A stretch of DNA of 15,709 nt from Cymbomonas tetramitiformis (GCA_001247695.2 LGRX02028783.1:1-15709), one strand, 5' to 3'; shown: positions 1-7,224, counted from the stretch's first letter. Translations and numbers: made by a program. Notes: generated from the letters alone by a model not told the origin.

Positions 1-209
1 GATTTAGCTGTAGGTTGAGGATCACTTGCGACTGGAGTGGCATCTTCACTTGCGACTGGAGTGGCAGCTCCTGCGGTACCTGGAGCAACACCAGCGGCGG
101 GTAACTCATTTGAACTCTGAGAGGCCTGTGCACCTCCGGAGGCCATACGCTGTAAATCTCTCATTGAGCCTCCGATTTTCTTTCGAGCGGTTTGTTTTGT
201 ACGAGCCAT
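1..209 (-). CDS. Histone H3-tail mimic protein, N-terminal 69 aa (runs off left edge)
   Basis: Reading leftward from the ATG at 209-207, the frame is open to the window edge and encodes MARTKQTARKKIGG followed by SMRDLQRMASGGAQ and an Ala/Pro/Ser-rich stretch with two tandem ATPVAS units. Residues 2-10 match the mature H3 N-terminus (ARTKQTARK) exactly and the GG at 13-14 matches H3 G12-G13. The positions of H3 R2, K4, R8 and K9 are kept; S10 and T11 are replaced by K and I. After GG nothing resembles H3: there is no APRKQL or KAARKS segment and no histone fold in the visible part. Established: readers and writers of H3K4/K9 recognise this N-terminus. Inferred: a chromatin mimic or bait encoded by a transposon. 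The start has G at +4 but T at -3, and a TATAAA lies 34 nt upstream (248-243). The remaining protein is outside the window, so its function and length are unknown. Confidence 0.8.
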   Translation of the reverse strand, partial: MARTKQTARKKIGGSMRDLQRMASGGAQASQSSNELPAAGVAPGTAGAATPVASEDATPVASDPQPTAK

Positions 210-221
210 GCAATAATGAAA

Positions 222-341
222 TCAATGACCCCCCGACATGCATTTATAGGGCTGCAGGTACGCACCTCCCTCACGCCCGGCAGCCACAGCCTGTGCCTTA
301 GCAGTGGGCTTTCTGACTCTTGATAACCTCCCTGTAGACAT
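222..341 (-). other. Short upstream ORF (39 codons) in the leader of the H3-mimic gene
   Basis: An ATG at 341-339 opens a 39-codon frame (MSTGRLSRVRKPTAKAQAV...) ending in TGA at 224-222, just 12 bases before the MARTK start codon and in another frame. It begins only 10 nt downstream of the 13-bp promoter block at 352-364, so if transcription starts near that block this ATG would sit very close to the cap. It could be a regulatory uORF, a first coding exon (a donor-like GGAG|GTGCGT lies inside it), or chance. No good acceptor that preserves the MARTK frame was seen. Confidence 0.3.
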
Positions 342-351
342 CTGTAAAATT

Positions 352-386
352 ATGAATTATTTTAATATTTTCCTGGTATATATAGA
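352..386 (-). promoter_or_regulatory. Core promoter shared with the transposase gene: TCTATATA-N14-TAAAATAATTCAT
   Basis: On the minus strand TCTATATA (386-379) is followed after 14 nt by TAAAATAATTCAT (364-352). The same two blocks with the same 14-nt spacing occur upstream of the MULE transposase start (4574-4540). A TATA box plus an identical downstream 13-mer at fixed spacing is a strong sign of a duplicated or shared promoter. The promoter points into the H3-mimic gene. Confidence 0.7.
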
Positions 387-420
387 TAAATAAAATCTAT
401 AAATATATCTACTACAATAC

Positions 421-647
421 TCACGTGTGACAATCGTATACGATTGTCAAGCTTCGACCGTACGGTTAATCATATTCGAATGTGCACGAGTAGTGACAAA
501 CTCTTCGCGAATATCCAGGCAGGGTTATACGACATGCAAAAGGATACACGATCTCGGCACTAAGTCTCTCTCACGTGTGACAATCGTATACGATTGTCAA
601 GCTGAAACCGTACGGTTAATCATATTCGAATGTGGACGAGGGTGCTA
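421..647. repeat. Tandem 150-bp duplication, each copy with a perfect 22-bp palindrome
   Basis: The stretch starting CACGTGTGACAATCG at 423 recurs at 573, with a period of 150 bp. Each copy holds a perfect 22-bp palindrome (428-449 and 578-599; half-site TGACAATCGTA), followed by an ACCGTACGGT palindrome and TTAATCATATTCGAATGTG. The array lies between the end of the transposase gene and the start of the H3-mimic gene. Palindromes paired upstream of a TATA box look like dimer-binding sites; they may bind a transposon-encoded or host protein. CACGTG just outside each palindrome is an E-box/G-box-like hexamer. Confidence 0.8.
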
Positions 648-756
648 ACACATGCAATGGTATACAAAATGTTTTGAATAACGTATATGAAAATGCATAC
701 ACTGTAAAATATATAAGATGCCATCACAGATTTACGTTTGTATTCTAGCTAAGCAA

Positions 757-3700
757 CTAGAGATCGAAGTTGTCCGGAATTCCAGGATAATACGATAGTA
801 TTTTGCGCACTTCTGAGGATAGCAGCGATGGCTCGTGAAGGTATCCCACACTTGTAATGATCGGAATTTCGAATATCTCGGAGTACAGCCAAAGGAAATG
901 CTTGCATGGAGCAGGTCGGGTCCTCGCCATTTCTCGAAAACACGGACACGAACAACGGTATTCTCGTCCAAACTCCAAGAGGTATTCACGGCCATCGGAA
1001 TCAGGGTGAGAAACTCGGAAGTTATAGACGGTTGCACCACCAGGAACACATATCCGGATTTGAGTCAGTGCAAGGTTATCGGTCTTAACCATGCTGTGGA
1101 GCGCGGTATAGGAATTCGCTATCTTCTTCGTCAAGAAACCCTTGCCACTCGCTTTCACCTTAACACCGTTGCGAAGTCTCTCCTCCACGTCCATCTCCGA
1201 ATTCTCCGATCTCACCAGATGTCCTCGAGCCTCTCCTGGGGTCACATCCTCATGGGCAACGCAAACACCAAGAGAACAGAGACGAGTCTCCTCACTTTCC
1301 AGGATCTTTGTGTCCGGTGCAACAAGAAGTTTGGGTACACGGTTCGCCCCCCCCTCGGGCAGTCCAGGCATCGAAACGTGACAACAATACCATGGGTTTT
1401 GAACACATTTCCACGAGCAGAATATAATCCTCCGGATCGGGGGAGTGGTCCTCACTTCGCGAACTTGACCCTTTTGAAGAGTTAAGTTTTTTGCTGGAAA
1501 ATAATAGGTCAAGCTTCCGGTGTACCCAATAGTCAGCTGCCCTTTCGCGATTGGGATGTCGTGACGAGAACCATTAGACTTCCGTCCATAGCATTTACCG
1601 TTAGTGCCTGCCCGCGTGACGTGAAGCAGGGAAGGTTGGAAGTCCCCACCAGCTTCCGGGTAAACGCGAACTGAAGCACGCTCCGGACGTGCCGCCGAGG
1701 TAGGTCTTGCCGCCGAGGTAGGTGGTGCCGCCGAGGTAGGTCTTGCCGCCGAGGTAGGTCTTGCCGCCGAGGTAGGTGGTGCCGCCGAGGTAGGTCTTAC
1801 CCCAGAGGTAGGTCTTGCCGCCGAGGTAGGTGGTGCCGCCGAGGTAGGTCTTGCCGCCGAGGTAGGTCTTGCCGCAGAGGCAGGTCTTGCCGCAGAGGCA
1901 GGTGGCACCGCCGAGGCAGTGCGCGTCTTCTTGGAGGCGACGCCTTCCGAAGGAAGTTCCGCAGGGCGTTTGCGCGAAACCCCCCCATGGTTTACCTTAT
2001 CTGGACGGTGGGTGTCCGTTGCAGGGATGCCCCTCTGTGGAAGCCATCCTGTCGCGCCAGCACGAACTGTTTGCATTAATTCGCGACCATCTGCAAACTC
2101 TGCCTGAGTAAGAACGCCTTTAACCCACTTATCCTCCAATGAACGAATACGACCTTGCACGCACAACAAGTGCTTTGTTGAGTTCTGTCGGTTCATCGCC
2201 AGGCAAATTTGTCGAATCTGCATAAGGCTATCGAATTCCACCGACTCCAACAAGGTGGAGTAGTATGCCCCCCACGATCTCCACTTCGCGTGCATGCTTT
2301 CCGCAAGGCACACAAGCGGTCGTTGGATTTCGGCGGTCATGTCTTCGGTTTGATCCTTGAATTGCGACAGAATGTGCTGCGCGTGCCGTATTTGGAAAAC
2401 GAAGTATGCATTCAATTTTGGCTGATTCGACCTGCCACAGTTCTCAGCATACCAGGCGAAGATGGCTGTTTCACAGGACACCTTGGCCTCGGGAGTTGAG
2501 TAAATCCATCGCTGTAACAGGTCTTTGTGCACGGCATGGAGATCTGATGGAATAAGAGATTCGATCTTATGTAAGTTCTGCCCCCAATGGAACGTGCACT
2601 CCAGATTGTTACGGTCATCTTGGTCTGGCCAAACTTTCTTGATTGCTGCCCAGTTAGCACCTGTGCCCCAAATATTAATCAGTTATTGAAAACCAAGTAT
2701 ATCATGCGTAGGTTTACACGTTGCTAACAATCGTATACGATTGTCAGAACGTTATAATGTGCAAACTCCCACATAGAAAACTATGATTATTGACTTGCCC
2801 TGTATTTCATGCGTAGGTTACACTGTGATGACAACCGTATACGATTGTCAACGGTTCCGACAATCGTATACGACTGTCAGAACCGTGTAACTTACAAACT
2901 CTCCCATTGAACATTATGATCTGTAACTTACCAGCTGCATCTCCCATGAAGCCATAGAATAATACCTCCTCACGCGGATGTTCGGCTGCTACCGTCTTCT
3001 TCACCAATGTCCAAAACAATACCTGTGTTTCGGTACAGTCTTTGGGTACGTTCATGGTGGCAATAGTGAGCAGGGCGTTGGCCTCTATGGAGAACACGTG
3101 CGCCCCCATCGTCACCCAATCCCCAGAAACCTTGCGATGTACGAAATCCAAGTGGACGTACGCTGAGCGGAGGTAGTGGTCGCTACTTTTCGGGTGCATG
3201 CGACGCACGAGATCCACACCTCCATCCACTCCGACACTGGACATAACGAACGTGTGAGCAAAACTGTCGATGTTCCCCTCGTCCGCGAAAGATTGCAGTA
3301 GCCCCTTACCGTGCTGAGCAGCCCATTGGGAAACGGCTTTCATGCCCTCATCCTGTCGACGACCTCGCACGAAATTCTGGTCCACTGCCTTATCAATCAC
3401 GTTCATTTGCCTCGCGATCTCTGGTAGCTGGCTAGGGTCAAAAGAAGAGTCTTTTGGAAAGACGGTTTCCGAGAGTAAAGTCCTTTTCACCTGGCACACG
3501 TTTCGAACTCCACCGGTGTTAAGAACCTCCTCAGCCCTAGTCTTAGCTGCTTTTAGCTCACCCACGCTGGGATTGTCGGTGGACAACACGGAATGGTTGT
3601 GTCCATTGGAGGGAGTAGAAAGCACGAGGATGTTCAAATCGGAGTCTTCTTGGAAGCTTACTTCAAATGGACAATTGCCGGAATGAGTAGGCGCAGCGTT

Positions 3701-4516
3701 GCAAAGGGCGCACGCCAGATTGCGGTTCTTAAAGGTACCGGTGAATTGGAAACGGTTACGTTCACCCGTTGTACGATATAGGACACATGCATCGTTCTCA
3801 CATGATAAAGCCCCACCACATCGCGTAGTTCTAGTAATACGGCCTCTGATACGCCTTTTGTTCCCAGAACGCATCCAGGTCTGCGGATCGTATTTTAAGA
3901 AATCTCGCCAAGGAGAGAAATGTCCAGCACGTGGCTTATAAACTACCCCCGGAAGTAGAGGCACTGGCAGTTCGTCGACAACCTCTTCACGTATACCTGG
4001 CGCTACGTCTTGGGTCAAATCAACGTGCTGAGAAAAATCTATCGGAATAGCTGGTCCGGTGTAGGCAGTATTTTCCGATTTGACCTTATGCTTGAGCTTT
4101 GGTTCTTGTACAGCGCTAGAAGATTTCGTAGATTCATACGAGTCCTTAGGAGGTGGAGGCGATTCGGTTAAGTCACAAACTAAATATTCTTGCTTTACTT
4201 CAGGGCGAGGCGTCTTAGGAGGCGGAGAAGCTGATGCTTGGGAAGATTCGTGTGTGGCAGTGTCGACATTCGCACAACCGGTTTTCACGTCACTAGATCC
4301 GGGGGTTGAACTGACACCACCGATCACAAGTACGTCAGCTCCGTCAGGGAACACGGTACCGAGTTCGACAGGTTGCACGTCTTCTGCGCTGCGCAGGTGA
4401 AGAAGCATCGGGGTGTCGGTAAGGGTTGGAAACAAGGCCTGTAGTAACGGAAGAGATATTGGCACGGTATGCGGGACATCCAAAGCATGATTACCGTATC
4501 GCAGGGAAGCCGGCAT
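757..4516 (-). CDS. MULE-type DDE transposase with WRKY/GCM-like zinc finger and SWIM finger (two exons)
   Basis: Exon 1 is 4516-2932 and exon 2 is 2660-757. Joining GCAGCTG|GTAAG to CACAG|GTGCT restores GDAAGANWAAIKKVW and gives 1162 aa. Residues about 214-310 form a Cys/His zinc finger of the WRKY-GCM/FLYWCH kind (C239, C244, C269, C272, C282, HNH 306-308). D457 (HLDFVHR) and D526 (GDAAG) match the first two catalytic Asp of MULE transposases, and C550/H553 match the C..H motif after the second Asp. I could not place the third acidic residue. A bipartite NLS-like SRKRP...KKTR lies near 757-775, (PTSAAR)n repeats at about 781-853, and a SWIM finger at C1098, C1100, C1114, H1116. The start has A at -3. 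Role: cut-and-paste transposition in the nucleus. The frame is intact, so the gene may be active. Whether the repeat region is spliced out is unknown. Confidence 0.88.
1686..1916 (-). repeat. In-frame 18-bp minisatellite encoding (P-T/A-S-A-A-R/P)n
   Basis: About twelve to thirteen near-identical 18-bp units (plus strand GCCGCCGAGGTAGGTCTT, variant GTGCCGCCGAGGTAGGTG) lie within exon 2 of the transposase gene. They encode repeated PTSAAR/PTSAAP/PASAAR hexapeptides without breaking the frame. The stretch would be a disordered linker between the DDE core and the SWIM finger. Copies at the right-hand end (1869-1916) are the most diverged. Confidence 0.9.
2661..2931 (-). other. Intron of the MULE transposase gene, carrying three palindromes
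   Basis: The minus-strand donor CTG|GTAAGT is at 2932/2931 and the acceptor TGGGGCACAG|GTGC at 2661/2660. The length is 271 bp, phase 1. Splicing joins the second catalytic Asp region to its conserved continuation, while reading through meets a stop at about 2807 after a non-conserved tail. The intron holds three 22-bp palindromes and a partial internal duplication (the CATGCGTAGGTT block at 2704 and 2809). Confidence 0.85.
2725..2886. repeat. Three copies of the 22-bp palindrome inside the transposase intron
   Basis: Copies lie at 2725-2746, 2829-2850 and 2858-2879, each one to three bases off the perfect palindrome seen elsewhere. The third is bracketed by ACGGTTC (2851-2857) and GAACCGT (2880-2886), making a near-palindrome of 36 bp. 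The trailing GAACCGT also follows the copies upstream of the gene, so the conserved unit is larger than 22 bp. Confidence 0.85.
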
Positions 4517-4539
4517 GGTTTCCTAAGGTACCATGAAAA

Positions 4540-4574
4540 ATGAATTATTTTATGAAAATAATACCCTATATAGA
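4540..4574 (-). promoter_or_regulatory. Core promoter of the transposase gene: TCTATATA-N14-TAAAATAATTCAT
   Basis: TCTATATA (4574-4567) and, 14 nt further, TAAAATAATTCAT (4552-4540) precede the transposase ATG at 4516 by 23 nt. The element is identical in both blocks and spacing to the one upstream of the H3-mimic gene (386-352). The usual TATA-to-start distance would place transcription initiation close to the 13-mer, giving a very short leader. Confidence 0.7.
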
Positions 4575-4850
4575 CATGGTGCCAGTGTTAAAGTTTAAGA
4601 AATAAAAAGCATTCACAATATTGGTATGGGGGACAGAGCCTGACAATCGTATACGATTGTCAGAACCGTAGGCGTCGTGCGGAGGATGCACTCCGAGTGC
4701 AGACTGTATATAGACACGGGTGCCAGTGTAAATGTTTAAGAAATAAAAAGCATTCACAATATTGGTATGGGGGACAGAGCTTGACAATCGTATACGATTG
4801 TGAGAACCGTAGGCGTCGTGCGGAGGACGCACTCCGAGTGCTGACTGATG
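4567..4850. repeat. Tandem 140-bp duplication with 22-bp palindromes upstream of the transposase
   Basis: Two copies of a unit of about 140 bp (starting TATATAGACA at 4567 and TATATAGACAC at 4707) each include GTTTAAGAAATAAAAAGC, GGTATGGGGGACAGAGC, the 22-bp palindrome (perfect at 4641-4662; one base off at 4782-4803), then GAACCGTAGGCGTCGTGC and a GCACTCCGAGTGC palindrome. The arrangement mirrors the duplicated palindrome array at 421-647 upstream of the H3-mimic gene. Confidence 0.85.
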
Positions 4851-4895
4851 GGCCGACCAGCACTCCGAGAATACCCCAAAAACATTAATATATTC

Positions 4896-4993
4896 CTTAA
4901 GTAAAAAATTTAAATTTTCTTAAGTATGGGGAAACGCAGGCGTCGACGCGGGCCGACGCGTTACACGCCTTAAGTATGGGCTTAAGTATGGTA
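4896..4993. repeat. CTTAAGTATGG motif cluster
   Basis: CTTAAG occurs at 4897, 4918, 4969 and 4981, three times as CTTAAGTATGG. The palindromic hexamer is also dense at 6523-6830 and in the minisatellite that follows, so the motif brackets the two ORFs at 4920-6519. It may be subterminal repeat sequence of a small mobile element. No terminal inverted repeat or target duplication could be fixed. Confidence 0.45.
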
Positions 4994-5038
4994 GCCCTAA
5001 TTTGCGAAATGTTAGAATGTTAAGAATGTTTTGGCCCC

Positions 5039-5094
5039 CGGCCGTCCACAATTTGGGCCGTCCACATGTGGACGGCCCAAATCGTGGACGGCCG
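5039..5094. repeat. 56-bp near-perfect palindrome (GGCCGTCCAC hairpin)
   Basis: The left arm 5039-5066 and right arm 5067-5094 are reverse complements with a single mismatched pair and no spacer; each arm holds two copies of GGCCGTCCAC. The symmetry continues imperfectly outward (TTGGCCCCCGGCC near 5031 against GGCCGGGGCCCAAA near 5101). It could extrude a cruciform or be a small foldback element inserted into the minus ORF. Confidence 0.9.
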
Positions 5095-5114
5095 CCCGAG
5101 GGCCGGGGCCCAAA

Positions 5115-5468
5115 CAGTGGCCCAATACCTACACTCGCCTCCGCCTCCTCCAGCTTCCGCACGAACTGGTTTTGCGTCACCGATTTCAAAAATTGCCACG
5201 ACGCCAGGTTGTGGTAACACGCCGCGTCGTCCGGCGTGTAGTGTGCAAAACAGTTCTCAATGATATCGTAAGTGAGCAACAGTTCCGACCCCATCCCCGC
5301 CAGATGACTTTTGTTCCCCGAAATGGAGAAAACCGTTTCCAGCTGCTGGTCGGTCAACAAGCGTTTAAGGATCTTGGAGCAGGTTCGGACCTCTCGTGTG
5401 CCGCTCTTGTCAAGGTCTTCCACCGATTGCGCTTTGAAGCCTTCGCCAAAGAGTTTTTCGTCAGACAT
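5115..5468 (-). CDS. Unrecognised protein MSDEKLFGEGFKAQ..., about 118 aa, 3' end disrupted
   Basis: From the ATG at 5468-5466 the frame encodes a coherent soluble-looking protein (MSDEKLFGEGFKAQ, KILKRLLTDQQLETVF, YDIIENCFAHYTPDDA, WQFLKSVTQNQFVRKLEEAE). The frame technically stays open to about 4920, but from about 5113 leftward it is made of the large GC-rich palindrome and CTTAAG repeats, so that part is unlikely to be native. A possible donor (GTGTAG|GTATTG) sits near 5125. I do not recognise the family. It is divergent from the plus-strand ORF at 5830-6519, with CACTAGT hairpins between them, which may be a shared promoter region. Confidence 0.45.
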
Positions 5469-5577
5469 GATTACGTAGTATGGTAAGTGAGAAGAAAGAA
5501 GATAAAAAGTTGGGTCCAAAGAAAAGTATACTTGCGATAGTGAAAATTAATTCTTGAAGATAGCATCGCGCGAGTAC

Positions 5578-5688
5578 CGCACTAGTACCACACTATTACC
5601 GCACTACTCGCGCCACTAGCGTCCGCACTAGTCGCGTGACTAGTGCGAAGTCAGATCGCACTAGTTATGTGACTAGTGCGATCTGACT
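5578..5688. repeat. CACTAGT box cluster with two consecutive hairpins
   Basis: GCACTAGT-type boxes recur in both orientations from 5578. Two clean inverted repeats follow: arms 5624-5633/5638-5647 (10 bp, 4-nt loop) and arms 5649-5665/5672-5688 (17 bp perfect, 6-nt loop). They lie between two divergent ORFs, so they may be operator sites, or subterminal repeats of a transposon whose ends resemble the CACTA type. Confidence 0.8.
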
Positions 5689-5829
5689 ACATGTTACGCT
5701 TGAAAGGCAATCAAAAGCTCGAAACGCTCGCTCGAAAGCCTGAAACGTCGCGCCGATTAATATTTTTCAAACTTTGAAACTTAAACATTTGAGAAAGCGC
5801 CAAGTCGCTAAAGCGGGAAGGAAGGAAAT

Positions 5830-6519
5830 ATCTTTTGCTCTCCGTGCTCTGAAGGCGAATCTGATCTTAGTGCTTTGTCTAATTCTTCTGGCTCAGAAGA
5901 TTATTACTATGAAACGGTGGAAGACTTTCTAGGCAAGACGAAAACCATCAAGCCAAGAAAGGCGAAGATTTCCGAACCGGAAGCAGAACCCAAAACGTCG
6001 GGATATGGGCCCAACAATACTGCGGAAAGCTTGACAAATATCGGGGATCTGATGGACCCCGCCAACGAATGCAAGTGTGGGAGGCGCTGTCTGTCCCAAT
6101 TCGAGTATCGTCCCGTGCAGACGTACTTACGTGAGAAGTCTACGCTGAACGGTCGCCAGGTCAAGGAGAACATAATCGCGGTGCTTACTCGTGCGCGTAG
6201 GTTCAAGCCCGGATCGCAGAAGCTTGAAATAGATATGTTCGACTCGCTGACGTTCCTGGGCAAGAAAGTCTGCAAGGATGCGTTTCGACGACTGCACTTT
6301 GTTCCCGAAAGCACATGGTTCAAGTGGCACGCGCACGTGTGTGGGGGCGGCATTCTGGAGAGCACAAGCAGGAGGAACGCGACGCTGTACAACGACCCGA
6401 CGAACCTGAACTGGACTTATTTCTTGGAGTACGCTGCTCACGAGATTTTGCCGTTGGCGGAGCCACAAACTCCAAATGAGTCCGATTCGACCAGCCGATT
6501 GTTACACTCCTGCAAGTAA
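5830..6519 (+). CDS. Cys-motif protein resembling the N-terminal region of DDE transposases (no ATG start)
   Basis: The frame is open from just after a TAA near 5812 to TAA at 6517-6519. It encodes an acidic Ser-rich leader, KCGRRCLSQF (C-x3-C with an earlier C two residues before), then TRARRFKPGSQKLEID, LGKKVCKDAFRRLHFV and TWFKWHAHVCGGG, ending DSTSRLLHSCK. The Cys pairs followed by a GK.VCK.AF..L block resemble the zinc/helical N-terminus of several eukaryotic DDE transposase-like proteins; this is recognition by pattern only. No ATG precedes it, and an acceptor-like CTGATCTTAG at 5861-5870 suggests an upstream exon. It is short for a transposase, so probably a fragment or an accessory protein. 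Confidence 0.5.
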   Translation: MFCSPCSEGESDLSALSNSSGSEDYYYETVEDFLGKTKTIKPRKAKISEPEAEPKTSGYGPNNTAESLTNIGDLMDPANECKCGRRCLSQFEYRPVQTYLREKSTLNGRQVKENIIAVLTRARRFKPGSQKLEIDMFDSLTFLGKKVCKDAFRRLHFVPESTWFKWHAHVCGGGILESTSRRNATLYNDPTNLNWTYFLEYAAHEILPLAEPQTPNESDSTSRLLHSCK

Positions 6520-6830
6520 TTTCTTAAGTTTGCTTAAGTTTGCTTAAGTTTTTCTTAAGTTTTCGTAAGTTTTCGATATAAACCCAGACTATGCATATTT
6601 AAATCGGGGTAATTAGCTATTGGCCGACAGTATACTTAAGTATTATACTTAAGAGAACTTAAGAAAATGTAAGTACGTGGAAGCTTCTTGGTAGGAGGAT
6701 ATTGTCCACATGGCAAAACCCGGTTTAACCCTTTAACTTCCATACCCAATGCCACTTAAGAAAACTTAAGAATCTTATCCAAATGTAAGCACGTGATTGG
6801 CTGGAATGTAGGAGATATGACCCTATGATA
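6520..6830. repeat. CTTAAG-rich AT-rich non-coding stretch
   Basis: Six or more CTTAAG hexamers occur here, including CTTAAGTTTG repeats at 6523-6560 and the palindrome ATACTTAAGTAT at 6630-6641. The sequence AATGTAAG.ACGTG occurs twice (6665 and 6781 areas). No gene is visible. It borders the plus ORF on one side and the 40-bp minisatellite on the other. Confidence 0.6.
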
Positions 6831-7224
6831 CTTAAGCAAAATGACCGATGACACCCACCCCACCATGGCACTTAAGCAAATGACCGATGACACCCACCCC
6901 AACTATGACAATTTTTTTTTTTTTTTTTTTTTTAAGCAAAATGACCGATGATTACTTACACACCCCAATCTCTATGGCACTTAAGACAAATGACCACGGC
7001 AATCCACCCCACCCTATGGCACTTAAGCAAAATGACTGACACACCCCACCCTATGACGCTTAAGACAAATGACCGATGACACCACCCCACCCTATCACAC
7101 TTAAGACAAATGGACCGATGACACACACCCCACCCTATCACACTTAAGCAAAATGACCGATGACACACACCCCACCCTACGACACTTAAGAAAAATGACA
7201 GATGTCACATCCCCTACCCTATGA
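6831..7224. repeat. Minisatellite of about 40 bp, nine units, interrupted by a T22 run
   Basis: Units start with CTTAAG at 6831, 6871, 6980, 7022, 7059, 7100, 7143 and 7185 and continue AAATGACCGATGACAC and CCACCCCACCCTATG. A further unit near 6931 has its CTTAAG start replaced by a run of 22 T (6912-6933). Spacing is mostly 37-43 bp and the copies differ by small indels. Confidence 0.9.

Noticed and set aside
26..301. Plus-strand ORF of 91 aa at the left edge
   Set aside because: It is antisense to the H3-mimic frame, whose N-terminus is far too specific to be chance; the plus frame has no recognisable features.
835..1485. Plus-strand ORF of 216 aa
   Set aside because: It lies antisense to the SWIM-containing exon of the transposase, which has clear domain motifs; the plus frame is a shadow.
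428..4803. Palindrome copies as classical terminal inverted repeats of the MULE
   Set aside because: Flanking sequence (the ACCGTA side) lies on the same side in both end clusters, so these are direct, not inverted; copies also occur in the intron. True ends could not be fixed.
5578..5700. True CACTA transposon terminus
   Set aside because: CACTA appears several times in both orientations, but there is no defined terminal repeat pair, 3-bp target duplication, or CACTA-family transposase in the window.
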